The translations under genes and the position numbers were made by a program. The notes beneath the pieces were generated by a model that saw nothing but the letters and a program-made list of their open reading frames with translations, was not told the DNA's origin and did not search any database. Shown piece by piece: positions 24,209-29,902 of a stretch of 37,303 nucleotides of DNA (positions are counted from its first letter, which is position 1; every line of letters begins with the position of its first letter). Where the stretch lies: positions 1 through 37,303 of the IMG/VR virus record IMGVR_UViG_3300025141_000305. One strand, 5' to 3'. Source of the stretch: a virus.

Positions 24209-24405
24209 GTGGAATCTATGCCGAGATGCCTATTCCGGTTGGGCGAACATTTGAAATGTTAAGGTGCGCGAATCCTGATTGTGCCGGTCCAGCGAGCGAA
24301 CGAGGAGGGCGACCAGCGTTAATTGCTGAACTCATTTCAAGTCCGTTCCGTATTCAATGCCCACGCTGTAAGCATGTTAATGCTTCTTCAGGGCATCTCC
24401 TTTAA
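24205..24405 (+). CDS. Com-like zinc ribbon protein
   Basis: Sixty-six residues with LRCANPDCAG and FRIQCPRCKHVNASSG. The C-terminal CPRCKHVN matches the Com family, whose Mu member binds mRNA and activates translation of the DNA-modification gene mom. The second pair is CxxC and the first is Cx4C. No mom homologue is adjacent: the gene ends at a terminator. It may instead regulate another mRNA or bind nucleic acid generally. Confidence 0.72.
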   Translation: MSGIYAEMPIPVGRTFEMLRCANPDCAGPASERGGRPALIAELISSPFRIQCPRCKHVNASSGHLL

Positions 24406-24423
24406 CCCTTAAAACTAAAAACA

Positions 24424-24441
24424 CCCACCCCGAAGGGTGGG
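24424..24441. terminator. bidirectional intrinsic terminator
   Basis: CCCACCC-CGAA-GGGTGGG forms a seven-base stem with a tetraloop between converging operons. It is followed by CATTTTAG on the plus strand and by TGTTTTTAG on the minus strand. Confidence 0.85.
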
Positions 24442-24495
24442 CATTTTAGTGTCTCCGTAGGGGATTATGGGTAACTGCGGTGAAGCTTCCCTCGC

Positions 24496-24705
24496 TTAAG
24501 ATTTCAGATATTTTTTTCGCAGTTGTACTCGTCGAGGAGGGGGAAAACCTTCTGTATGGAACATTTTTGTTGTCCCGGCTTTACCCTTGATGTCACCTTT
24601 TGTTACATCACGCTTGAATACATATTTTTTGCCAAACGGAACATAACCTTCATTGCCGACTTTGAATAAAAGCCAGTCGTCTGTTTCTTCAATTAGCTGT
24701 GTCAT
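24496..24705 (-). CDS. hypothetical basic protein, 69 residues
   Basis: The protein starts MTQLIEETDDWLLFKVGNEG and ends in a basic stretch RRVQLRKKYLKS. It has a short beta-rich core (YVPFGKKYVFKRDV). The start overlaps the upstream stop as ATGA, making it the terminal gene of the four-gene minus unit that begins with the transglycosylase. No family is recognised. Confidence 0.65.
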   Translation of the reverse strand: MTQLIEETDDWLLFKVGNEGYVPFGKKYVFKRDVTKGDIKGKAGTTKMFHTEGFPPPRRVQLRKKYLKS

Positions 24706-25016
24706 TCATTAGACGATAGCGGATTGGATTCTCCTGCGTCTATGAAAACCTGGAAGTCACCTTCCTCGTCATTGAATTCAGGTTCATCTTCTTCCATTAA
24801 GTCCGACCAGCCTTGATGGTAAGCGATTCCCAAAACCTCTTTTGGTATGAAAGCCATGATCTCCGGTTTGTCGTTAATAAATAAGACAGCATTTGGTTCG
24901 TTGCCCAAATAACCGAAAGCGAGTGTGAACTGTGTAGCATTTTCACCTTCGCCGATTTCCCAACACAGGCTTGGCCTTTCTTCTCCCACCTGGCCGCCGT
25001 TATCAGAACAGGTCAT
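24702..25016 (-). CDS. hypothetical acidic protein, 104 residues
   Basis: The product is acidic (DLMEEDEPEFNDEEGDFQVF) with a beta-rich middle (TQFTLAFGYLGNEPNAVLF, NDKPEIMAFIPKEV). It starts within the end of the winged-helix gene (14-bp overlap) and ends at an ATGA overlap with the next gene. No catalytic motif or family is recognised. Confidence 0.65.
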   Translation of the reverse strand: MTCSDNGGQVGEERPSLCWEIGEGENATQFTLAFGYLGNEPNAVLFINDKPEIMAFIPKEVLGIAYHQGWSDLMEEDEPEFNDEEGDFQVFIDAGESNPLSSNE

Positions 25017-25368
25017 CTAGTTTTCTCCCCATACTGTCTACGTCGTTTTGGTTTTGAAGGTGATTGGTTAGGTGGTTAATTGCGAACCTTTGGCAATTTC
25101 TACCACCTCTTGTTTTGCCATTCCTATCTACGAAAACTACAAGGTTCTTATCTTGCAGTTCCCTTCGCCGTGTTCGCGTCGTCGATGGTGAAACCGTCGT
25201 ATCGTGAACCCATTCGTAGAATTCGTGGATTTGTTCGTCTGTAGCTGGACCGATTTGTTTTAGCACTTTAAGAACCTTCTCTTGTAGGTTAGATAAATTG
25301 CCTAACGATTCAGCCGCCTCCCAACTTGTATCGGGGTCGCTATTTCTAGCGACAGCATAGTCCGTCAT
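25003..25368 (-). CDS. winged-helix DNA-binding protein
   Basis: A 121-residue protein with a small phage wHTH pattern: SDPDTSWEAAESLGNLSN, then LQEKVLKVLKQIGPATDEQI, then SPSTTRTRRRELQDKNLVVF with a wing GKTRGGRN. Proteins of this pattern are frequent beside phage replication or regulatory genes. AAGGAG lies before ATG, four bases after the transglycosylase stop on the minus strand. It could be an early regulator. Confidence 0.72.
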   Translation of the reverse strand: MTDYAVARNSDPDTSWEAAESLGNLSNLQEKVLKVLKQIGPATDEQIHEFYEWVHDTTVSPSTTRTRRRELQDKNLVVFVDRNGKTRGGRNCQRFAINHLTNHLQNQNDVDSMGRKLDDLF

Positions 25369-25377
25369 TTTTTCTCC

Positions 25378-25947
25378 TTATCTTTCAATCCAACAGTATT
25401 CTGATGGATACCAATGCCCCTCCTCTTGGGGCGTGTTATATAACAGCCATGCCGCAACAATGACATTGGACTCAGGGTCCATAATGTCAGCGTTCGGGAT
25501 ACCTGCCTTGAGGCTTCTTTCTTCCCAAAACTTAGGAAGGTGCTGGAACCAACCGGAAGCGCCGGAACTTGGGTGTTTTGCATCGTTGGTCGTATGGTAA
25601 GACTGGGCAGAAGATTCGCAGAAAGCTACCTGCAATGCCCAGTCCCAATCTTCCGGTTCAAAGTATTCTTGAATGAAATCAAGAAGGGTAACTGCCGGAG
25701 GCAAAGTTGAAGTCGTATCAGCTTCAATATATGTATTAGTAGAAACAAGAAAGGGGACTGTCTCTACAGGTGGCTTCACCTCCGGCAAAATCGTTGTTCG
25801 TAGCTTTGTATCATCTAAATAGCTGACATTGTGGGTTTCCTGGTTTATAGGTTCACCAGAAATAGCAACAGAGGCTACTTGATAGGCTCCGCAACTTGTC
25901 GTTATTGCTAAAGCTAACGAAATTCGCACTCGATCAGATTGCTTCAT
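25378..25947 (-). CDS. exported lytic transglycosylase-like protein
   Basis: Residues 8-30 form a hydrophobic signal or anchor (ISLALAITTSCGAYQVASVA). A Pro/Thr-rich linker spans about 35-85. The C-terminal domain resembles lysozyme-fold transglycosylases: DWALQVAFCESSAQS with candidate catalytic Glu111, SSGASGWFQHLPKFW, and NVIVAAWLLYN. It lacks a holin partner because it carries its own export signal. It is first in a minus unit and lies directly behind early-type promoter copy 4, so it is probably made early. A role in remodelling the host wall or excluding other phages is possible. Confidence 0.78.
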   Translation of the reverse strand: MKQSDRVRISLALAITTSCGAYQVASVAISGEPINQETHNVSYLDDTKLRTTILPEVKPPVETVPFLVSTNTYIEADTTSTLPPAVTLLDFIQEYFEPEDWDWALQVAFCESSAQSYHTTNDAKHPSSGASGWFQHLPKFWEERSLKAGIPNADIMDPESNVIVAAWLLYNTPQEEGHWYPSEYCWIER

Positions 25948-25955
25948 GTATTCAG

Positions 25956-25990
25956 TTTATACCTAGCCGCACCTATAAAGAAAGTATTTC
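25956..25990 (-). promoter_or_regulatory. early promoter, family copy 4 (divergent)
   Basis: On the minus strand TATAAA (25961-25956) is preceded by ATAGGTGCGGCTAGG, similar to the TAGGTCGGGTTAGG block of other copies but without the far-upstream identity. The gene's ATG (25947) is eight bases downstream, so the transcript should be leaderless or nearly so. Confidence 0.6.
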
Positions 25991-26045
25991 TCCAGATTTA
26001 AGCGAGACCAGGGAAAGTATTTACGACCAGGTTCTCTCTTTGTCC

Positions 26046-26060
26046 TATGATTAGTGAATG
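26046..26060 (+). promoter_or_regulatory. -10 element giving a leaderless whiB transcript
   Basis: TATGAT at 26046-26051 ends six bases before the ATG at 26058, the distance expected between a -10 box and the transcription start. No ribosome-binding site is present, so translation probably begins at the first base of the mRNA. No convincing -35 is seen. Confidence 0.55.
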
Positions 26061-26288
26061 CTTGACGAAAAGTGGCGCACTAAAGCTAATTGCCTCGGTC
26101 AGCCAACCGAATGGTGGTTCCCTGAAGTCGGGGAAAGGATAAGCCCGCAAGCCGCTGAAATCTGTGGGGGTTGTAAAGTTAAGAAGGAATGCCTCACTTT
26201 TTCCCTCTGGCCATTAGAACAGGGGATTTGGGGCGGCAAAGGGGAGCGGCAAAGAAGGCGCTACAGGGAGAATTTGAAAAAACCGTGA
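26058..26288 (+). CDS. whiB: WhiB-family Fe-S transcription factor
   Basis: The 76-residue product has the four WhiB cysteines, Cys12, Cys36, Cys39 and Cys45, expected to bind a [4Fe-4S] cluster. It also has the conserved GIWGG turn at 56-60 and a basic C-terminal tail (ERQRRRYREN) for DNA contact. WhiB proteins are restricted to actinobacteria and their phages, so this is the best host indicator. In hosts they bind the main sigma factor region 4 and redirect transcription. A phage copy may redirect host polymerase to phage promoters or repress host genes. The gene stands alone on the plus strand inside a minus region. Confidence 0.93.
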   Translation: MLDEKWRTKANCLGQPTEWWFPEVGERISPQAAEICGGCKVKKECLTFSLWPLEQGIWGGKGERQRRRYRENLKKP

Positions 26289-26556
26289 CTCCAGATTCGA
26301 TGATATTTGATGTACCTTAGTCGATAAAAAGAAATGACCCACCGGAGCAAGCAAGCACAGTGGGTCATTTCAGTTCTGCCAATGGACTCCCTTTCGGGAG
26401 GTACCGCCCACCAGGAGGTACTGACAGAAGGAAAACACCAGATGGGATATGAAGCAAACCACAAAAGGAGTGATGGTATTTTAAATACCGCCCACCTGGT
26501 GTTAGTATTTAATTTTCAAAGACCTGTATATCTTATCGCAGGTTTCACGGAATAGC
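26289..26556. ncRNA. structured intergenic region, candidate small RNA or control element
   Basis: This gap between whiB and the converging cytosine methyltransferase gene holds no convincing gene but dense pairing. After the terminator stem come TTCTG/CAGAA (26374-26378, 26425-26429) enclosing two abutting hairpins, CTCCC/GGGAG (26387-26400) and GTACC/GGTAC (26401-26421). This is a three-way junction layout. AACACCAGATGGG (26434-26446) and CCCACCTGGTGTT (26491-26503) pair with one mismatch. GGTATTTTAAATACC (26475-26489) is a perfect palindrome. TACCGCCCACC occurs twice (26402-26412, 26486-26496). The transcribed strand is unclear. Confidence 0.4.
26332..26370. terminator. intrinsic terminator, stronger on the minus strand
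   Basis: Perfect 11-base arms AAATGACCCAC and GTGGGTCATTT flank a 17-base loop. On the minus strand the stem runs into TTTCTTTTTATC. This position would let the methyltransferase transcript include the structured gap before stopping. Confidence 0.8.
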
Positions 26557-27726
26557 CTATTTTTCAGCCATATTCATGCCATTTGTTAGTAAAGCTAAAG
26601 CGAGGAGCGCTTGTTGGGGGACCACGCCGTTACCTAACATTCTTAATTCTGCACTCCTGCTACCTAACTCACTTTCAGTGACCCAACCGTCCGGTAAACC
26701 CATCATAAATTCAACGAATCTGGGTTCTACGCCTCGGTCATCTACTGGGTATGGGGCTAATCGCCCTGTGATTTTTTCCCACCTTCTAATTGCTGGGCCA
26801 TAAGCGCCGAACTCACAGATGGGGAGTGTTCCGTCTGTCGTTTCTGCCAATCGATATTCGGTCCGTGAACTTTCGCATCTACTGTTGTCGGGGTTGGTAG
26901 TAGCTTCTCGTTCGCCATTATTGTCATCAGCGTTCCTGGGAGTATGCTCCGGTCCATTCCCTTCTGCCAATTCACGTTCTTGCCGTGGTCCTTGTAATCT
27001 CTCGCTGTTGGGGTCGGTAGAAGTTTTTGAACTTCTATGCTGAGGCTCTTTCCATGAGGTGCTGCCCTCCCTGTTGAAGATTTCTGTCTGGCCGCCCATT
27101 CCTCCCACTCCTCTATTGTTTTCCCTGCCCCCATGTCGTTCACTACTGGTGTCGGGAGTAGTACTTTCCCTATCTGATTCTCCAAGTTTTGCGGACCTGT
27201 TTCCCTGATCCAAGGACGAGTGTTTCGGGGGTCTGCCATTGCTGACCTTGGTGTCCCAAGCAAGGCAGAACCATCTCGCACGTTTATGAGGTGCTCCGGT
27301 ATCGGAAGCTCGTACAACGCCCCATCGACAGTCGTACCCCAATTCGGTAAGCGATCCAATGACGGAGGTTCCTCCGAGAGTAAGGTGTCCTGCGACATTC
27401 TCCAAGATGATGACTCCTGGTCGTAAAATGCTAATGGCGCTTGCAATGTATTGAAAGATGGCTCTGTCATCTTCTTCTCCTAATCTTTGTCCAGCTGTTG
27501 AAAACGGCTGACAAGGGTACCCAGCACAAATAATATCTACTGGTTCTATTTTTGTGAAATCTATTTTTGTTAAATCTCCTAAGTTTGGCACACCTGGCCA
27601 GTGCCTTTCAATAACTTTGGTGCAGTGTTTGTTTACTTCTGAATACCAAACCATTTCAGCGCCGAAATGTTGTTCAATAGCTAAGTCCAAGCCGCCGTAT
27701 CCGGTGCAGAATGAGCCAACTTTCAT
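26557..27726 (-). CDS. DNA (cytosine-5) methyltransferase
   Basis: The 389-residue enzyme makes 5-methylcytosine. Motif I is SFCTGYGGLD (5-14). Motif IV is GYPCQPFS with nucleophile Cys72. Motif VI is ENV (109-111), motif VIII RARWF (149-153), and motif X LGNGVVPQQA (364-373). Residues 158-300, where the target-recognition domain lies, are hydrophilic and repetitive, with units such as PDTSSER, DPNSER and NPDNSR. The same DNA encodes another protein frame (26757-27470). No restriction partner is visible. It starts by an ATGA overlap with the preceding gene. Its product could be the substrate for the dioxygenase at 34264. Confidence 0.93.
   Translation of the reverse strand: MKVGSFCTGYGGLDLAIEQHFGAEMVWYSEVNKHCTKVIERHWPGVPNLGDLTKIDFTKIEPVDIICAGYPCQPFSTAGQRLGEEDDRAIFQYIASAISILRPGVIILENVAGHLTLGGTSVIGSLTELGYDCRWGVVRASDTGAPHKRARWFCLAWDTKVSNGRPPKHSSLDQGNRSAKLGESDRESTTPDTSSERHGGRENNRGVGGMGGQTEIFNREGSTSWKEPQHRSSKTSTDPNSERLQGPRQERELAEGNGPEHTPRNADDNNGEREATTNPDNSRCESSRTEYRLAETTDGTLPICEFGAYGPAIRRWEKITGRLAPYPVDDRGVEPRFVEFMMGLPDGWVTESELGSRSAELRMLGNGVVPQQALLALALLTNGMNMAEK
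26757..27470 (-). CDS. nested overlapping gene inside the cytosine methyltransferase, LPTP-repeat protein
   Basis: A 237-residue frame on the same strand, shifted +1, lies wholly inside the methyltransferase gene. It starts MTEPSFNTLQAPLAFYD and continues MSQDTLLSEEPPSLDRLP then NWGTTVDGALYELPIPEHLI. Repeats follow: LLGTPRSA, LLPTPVVND, LLPTPTARD, LLPTPTTVD. I recognise this layout from free-standing phage proteins found with methyltransferases. The ATG has an AGGAG site at proper spacing (TTAGGAGAAGAAG before ATG). That site also encodes the conserved LGEEDD segment of the enzyme, so it may be incidental. Function is unknown; a regulator or specificity partner of the enzyme is speculation. 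Confidence 0.6.
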   Translation of the reverse strand: MTEPSFNTLQAPLAFYDQESSSWRMSQDTLLSEEPPSLDRLPNWGTTVDGALYELPIPEHLINVRDGSALLGTPRSAMADPRNTRPWIRETGPQNLENQIGKVLLPTPVVNDMGAGKTIEEWEEWAARQKSSTGRAAPHGKSLSIEVQKLLPTPTARDYKDHGKNVNWQKGMDRSILPGTLMTIMANEKLLPTPTTVDAKVHGPNIDWQKRQTEHSPSVSSALMAQQLEGGKKSQGD

Positions 27727-28067
27727 TGAATAGCCCTCTTATCTTTTGCCGGATTACCAGACCAGGAACTCCCGTCCCATAATCTTTTTTTAGCTTCAAG
27801 TAGTTGTTTCAAATGGCGAGTATATTTTTGTCCTGCCTTCTCACCTTCACGCTCATCAACTATTTCAGAATCAAAAGCATCATTGGCGAAATCTTCCAAT
27901 TCTTCGATTCGATGATCAATGGCGGCTATGATTTGCCGGAAATGGATAGTCGTTAGTTGTGAATGGATAAGGATATAACCTTCGTTCCTTCTACCTTCTA
28001 CCCTGTCAAGCCGGTCCTCTAAGTTTAGATTGTATGCTTGCTTCGCGTCTCTTTTTTTCCTAGTCAT
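27723..28067 (-). CDS. hypothetical coiled-coil protein, 114 residues
   Basis: A highly charged helical protein (NLEDRLDRVEGRRNEGYIL, RQIIAAIDHRIEELEDFA, RHLKQLLEAKKRLWDG). It sits directly before the cytosine methyltransferase with an ATGA overlap and directly after a 58-codon gene with TAAATG. No family is recognised. Co-translation with the methyltransferase suggests related timing. Confidence 0.7.
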   Translation of the reverse strand: MTRKKRDAKQAYNLNLEDRLDRVEGRRNEGYILIHSQLTTIHFRQIIAAIDHRIEELEDFANDAFDSEIVDEREGEKAGQKYTRHLKQLLEAKKRLWDGSSWSGNPAKDKRAIQ

Positions 28068-28244
28068 TTATATTCTCCGGTTGCGAGATAACTTTTTTAA
28101 TTCTGTTTCTAATCTTTTTCTTCTTGACAACGCCTTAAGGAGAAACTCCTCTAATTCTTTTCTGGTGAGTTGAGCCATTACTGTTCTCCAATTATCGCTA
28201 CCAGCTTGGCTGTCAAAGTTTTTCTGAAATTCTTCAAATTCCAT
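28068..28244 (-). CDS. small coiled-coil protein, 58 residues
   Basis: ATG 28244 follows AGGAAG by six bases and the frame runs without interruption to a TAA that abuts the next start (TAAATG). The product begins MEFEEFQKNFDSQAGSD and has a basic helix LTRKELEEFLLKALSRRKRL. A shorter form could begin at the internal ATG 28178. It fills what would otherwise be a 187-bp gap in a tightly packed operon, and the codon pattern is like its neighbours. Confidence 0.7.
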   Translation of the reverse strand: MEFEEFQKNFDSQAGSDNWRTVMAQLTRKELEEFLLKALSRRKRLETELKKLSRNRRI

Positions 28245-28254
28245 AATTAACTTC

Positions 28255-28533
28255 CTAAACGATACAGCACATGAAGTAGTTTCTATCGCCCTGCTTGTAA
28301 ATGCCGGTTAAGTTACTACGTTCTTGTTTGCTTAGAACGAAAGCCGTACTGGTACAGTTGCGGCACCAAAACCAATAAACCTTTTGGACGCCTTGGTCCT
28401 CTAAGCCTTCAAACTTACTTACATCTATTTCTTGAAGCGGCGTACCGTTTTCATCAAGGTATTTTTCTTGAATTGCGAACCAATAGGTGATTCGTTTAAC
28501 TTTTGGGCGATTCGCCGTAAACCTGTCACTCAT
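28255..28533 (-). CDS. hypothetical Cys-containing protein, 92 residues
   Basis: Starts MSDRFTANRPKVKRITYWF. A mid-protein YWFWCRNCTSTAFVLSKQ gives a CxxC pair, and a second CC lies near the end (FMCCIV), so it may form a zinc-binding fold. ATG 28533 follows the AAGGAGCAAG block. The upstream 49-codon gene overlaps by eight bases. No family is known to me. Confidence 0.68.
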   Translation of the reverse strand: MSDRFTANRPKVKRITYWFAIQEKYLDENGTPLQEIDVSKFEGLEDQGVQKVYWFWCRNCTSTAFVLSKQERSNLTGIYKQGDRNYFMCCIV

Positions 28534-28675
28534 TTTCTTGCTCCTTATTTTTTCTGTATTTATTTAGATCAATGACCTGGCACCAGGGAGTAAAGCTTTC
28601 GCTTGGGTGGTGCGACAAACGCTCCCTCATTATAATGTATTCGTCTAACCAAATAACGTTAGATTCTTCACACAT
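28526..28675 (-). CDS. small protein, 49 residues
   Basis: ATG 28675 overlaps the upstream stop as TAATG. The frame encodes MCEESNVIWLDEYIIMRERL then SHHPSESFTPWCQVIDLN and ends eight bases into the next gene. The dense coupling on both sides and an amino-acid pattern with Trp, Cys and His clusters argue for a real gene. No family is recognised. Confidence 0.65.
   Translation of the reverse strand: MCEESNVIWLDEYIIMRERLSHHPSESFTPWCQVIDLNKYRKNKEQENE
28534..28549 (-). promoter_or_regulatory. ribosome-binding block AAGGAGCAAG
   Basis: The minus strand reads AATAAGGAGCAAGAAA before ATG 28533. It is embedded in the end of the overlapping 49-codon gene, so the block is also protein coding (KEQEN). 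Confidence 0.75.
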
Positions 28676-28857
28676 TAGTCGTTCCATTCAATCCAAGCTC
28701 TTGCCCCACAAGAAAGCTTTTTTTCTGGCTGGATAACTTTCGCACCTTTGGGTATTTCAAACTCTCGGTGGTATTCAGAACCTTTGTATGTTCTGTGAAT
28801 TATTGCTGGCAGACCTTTTCTTAGTCTTTGTTGGTGGATATGGACTTGGTGCTTCAT
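28675..28857 (-). CDS. hypothetical protein, 60 residues
   Basis: I place the start at ATG 28857, overlapping the preceding stop as TAATG; a longer start at 28887 would lie inside that gene. The protein is basic, beginning MKHQVHIHQQRLRKGLPAI, with EFEIPKGAKVIQPEKKLSC and WIEWND at the end. No family is recognised. Confidence 0.6.
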   Translation of the reverse strand: MKHQVHIHQQRLRKGLPAIIHRTYKGSEYHREFEIPKGAKVIQPEKKLSCGARAWIEWND

Positions 28858-29057
28858 TAGAACAACGAAACCATGCAAGCACGACACATATATTTGCTAC
28901 GACCTTTCAGCGGTTCACGTTCTCGCCCTTCAAGTCGTTCTTTCATTTCTGCGTCTTTCACCCAAGACCAGTCGCCGCATTTCCGGCAAGAAACTATGAA
29001 ACCTTCTTCTAAGTAGCGACCTTCTTTGTCTTTCGGCGGTTCGTATTCGTTGCTCAT
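28857..29057 (-). CDS. zinc-ribbon-like protein, 66 residues
   Basis: Two CxxC pairs, SCRKCGDW and MCRACMVS, separated by about 30 charged residues suggest a structural zinc ribbon. The protein starts MSNEYEPPKDKEGRYLE on an ATGA overlap. The function is unknown; small zinc ribbons are common among early phage genes that modify host proteins. Confidence 0.68.
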   Translation of the reverse strand: MSNEYEPPKDKEGRYLEEGFIVSCRKCGDWSWVKDAEMKERLEGREREPLKGRSKYMCRACMVSLF

Positions 29058-29287
29058 AGTAAACCTTCCTCATCTTTTTCCATCAGTTCGAGATAGTTCA
29101 TGTGGTAGCGCTGAAATTCTTCAAGCACTGGGTTGTATATTTCCCCCTCTAGCTTGTCAGCTCTCACTTTATTTTTGTAAACCTTGGCAGAACTTAATGT
29201 CTGATTTTCTGGTTCACCAATTATGGCATCGACGATTTCTTTGTGTGCCGAATGTCTTAAATAGTCGGGGATATCGTTTCCTGGCAT
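29054..29287 (-). CDS. hypothetical helical protein, 77 residues
   Basis: A charged helical protein starting MPGNDIPDYLRHSAHKEIVD, with VLEEFQRYHMNYLELMEKDE. It has the AAGGAGAGCAAGC block before its ATG and overlaps the HTH gene end by 31 bases. No family is recognised. Confidence 0.65.
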   Translation of the reverse strand: MPGNDIPDYLRHSAHKEIVDAIIGEPENQTLSSAKVYKNKVRADKLEGEIYNPVLEEFQRYHMNYLELMEKDEEGLL

Positions 29288-29490
29288 TGCTTGCTCTCCT
29301 TATATTTTCTGATTTCTGTATATACAGTATGTGTAACCACACCTGCTTCTTTAGCTAATTGCGATTGTGGAACGCCTTGTTGGTTTTGTTTATACCACCA
29401 AGCACGCCTCTCAATTGAAAGACGATTAACCTCGTCTAACAAGTTTCGCATTTCTCTGGTTATTTTTTCACCAGTGCTTTCAGTATTCAC
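29257..29490 (-). CDS. helix-turn-helix protein
   Basis: The 77-residue product contains QSQLAKEAGVVTHTVYTEIR, a clear helix-turn-helix with the usual A.xxxGV turn, preceded by a helical segment EVNRLSIERRAWWYKQNQQG. It probably binds DNA as a small regulator. I choose the GTG at 29490 because AAGGAG lies four bases upstream; a TTG at 29526 is in frame but lies inside the RusA gene. Confidence 0.7.
   Translation of the reverse strand: MNTESTGEKITREMRNLLDEVNRLSIERRAWWYKQNQQGVPQSQLAKEAGVVTHTVYTEIRKYKESKQCQETISPTI
29288..29302 (-). promoter_or_regulatory. ribosome-binding block AAGGAGAGCAAGC
   Basis: Minus strand ATAAGGAGAGCAAGCA precedes ATG 29287. This copy has a two-base insertion (GA) in the common AAGGAGCAAGC block. 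Confidence 0.7.
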
Positions 29491-29503
29491 ATTTCTCCTT
29501 AAT

Positions 29504-29899
29504 TTAACTTGCTTCTTGTATGACAACCCTTAGACCGTCATACCCTATTACTTGTGTGGCGTAGAAACTTAACGCCAACACATGTTCGGGGTCGTCGTCT
29601 GGGATAACGCCCATATCAACGATAGCGTCTACTGCCGCTTTTGCAGTAGGTAGACAAGCCCCGACATCTTGAATCCCACGTTTGTCTTTAGCTAGTGGGA
29701 CGATTGAAACTTTAATTCTATTGAGTTTAGGTATTTTCTGTTCAGCTACTAGCCACCCAAACCGTTCGCGGCATTCACGAACCATTTTTGCTCGCTTATG
29801 GAAATGCCAGGTCCGTTCGGTGTTTACAGTCCAGGATTTTTCTCTATCCTCTAAAACCCACCTTCTCGGAATAACTGTTTTCGTAAGTACCATGCTCAT
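29504..29899 (-). CDS. RusA-like Holliday junction resolvase
   Basis: The 131-residue protein has the RusA-type layout: early beta strands, then KDKRGIQDVGACLPTAKAAV followed by DAIVDMGVIPDDDPEHV. Asp78, Lys87, Asp91 and the DDD at 101-103 fit the metal-binding and catalytic positions of the family. It would resolve branched DNA produced by recombination and replication, matching the RecT gene in the same operon. ATG 29893 (third residue) has better ribosome-binding spacing than 29899. Confidence 0.82.
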   Translation of the reverse strand: MSMVLTKTVIPRRWVLEDREKSWTVNTERTWHFHKRAKMVRECRERFGWLVAEQKIPKLNRIKVSIVPLAKDKRGIQDVGACLPTAKAAVDAIVDMGVIPDDDPEHVLALSFYATQVIGYDGLRVVIQEAS

Positions 29900-29902
29900 A
29901 TC

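Noticed and set aside
25365-25583. Frame of 72 codons overlapping the transglycosylase gene
   Set aside because: Shifted frame of a gene with a recognisable signal and catalytic domain. Unlike the nested methyltransferase frame, it has no internal repeats or family resemblance.
26334-26555. Open frame of 73 codons on the plus strand in the gap after whiB
   Set aside because: It starts inside a terminator stem, has no ribosome-binding site and runs through several hairpins. The base pairing explains the region better.
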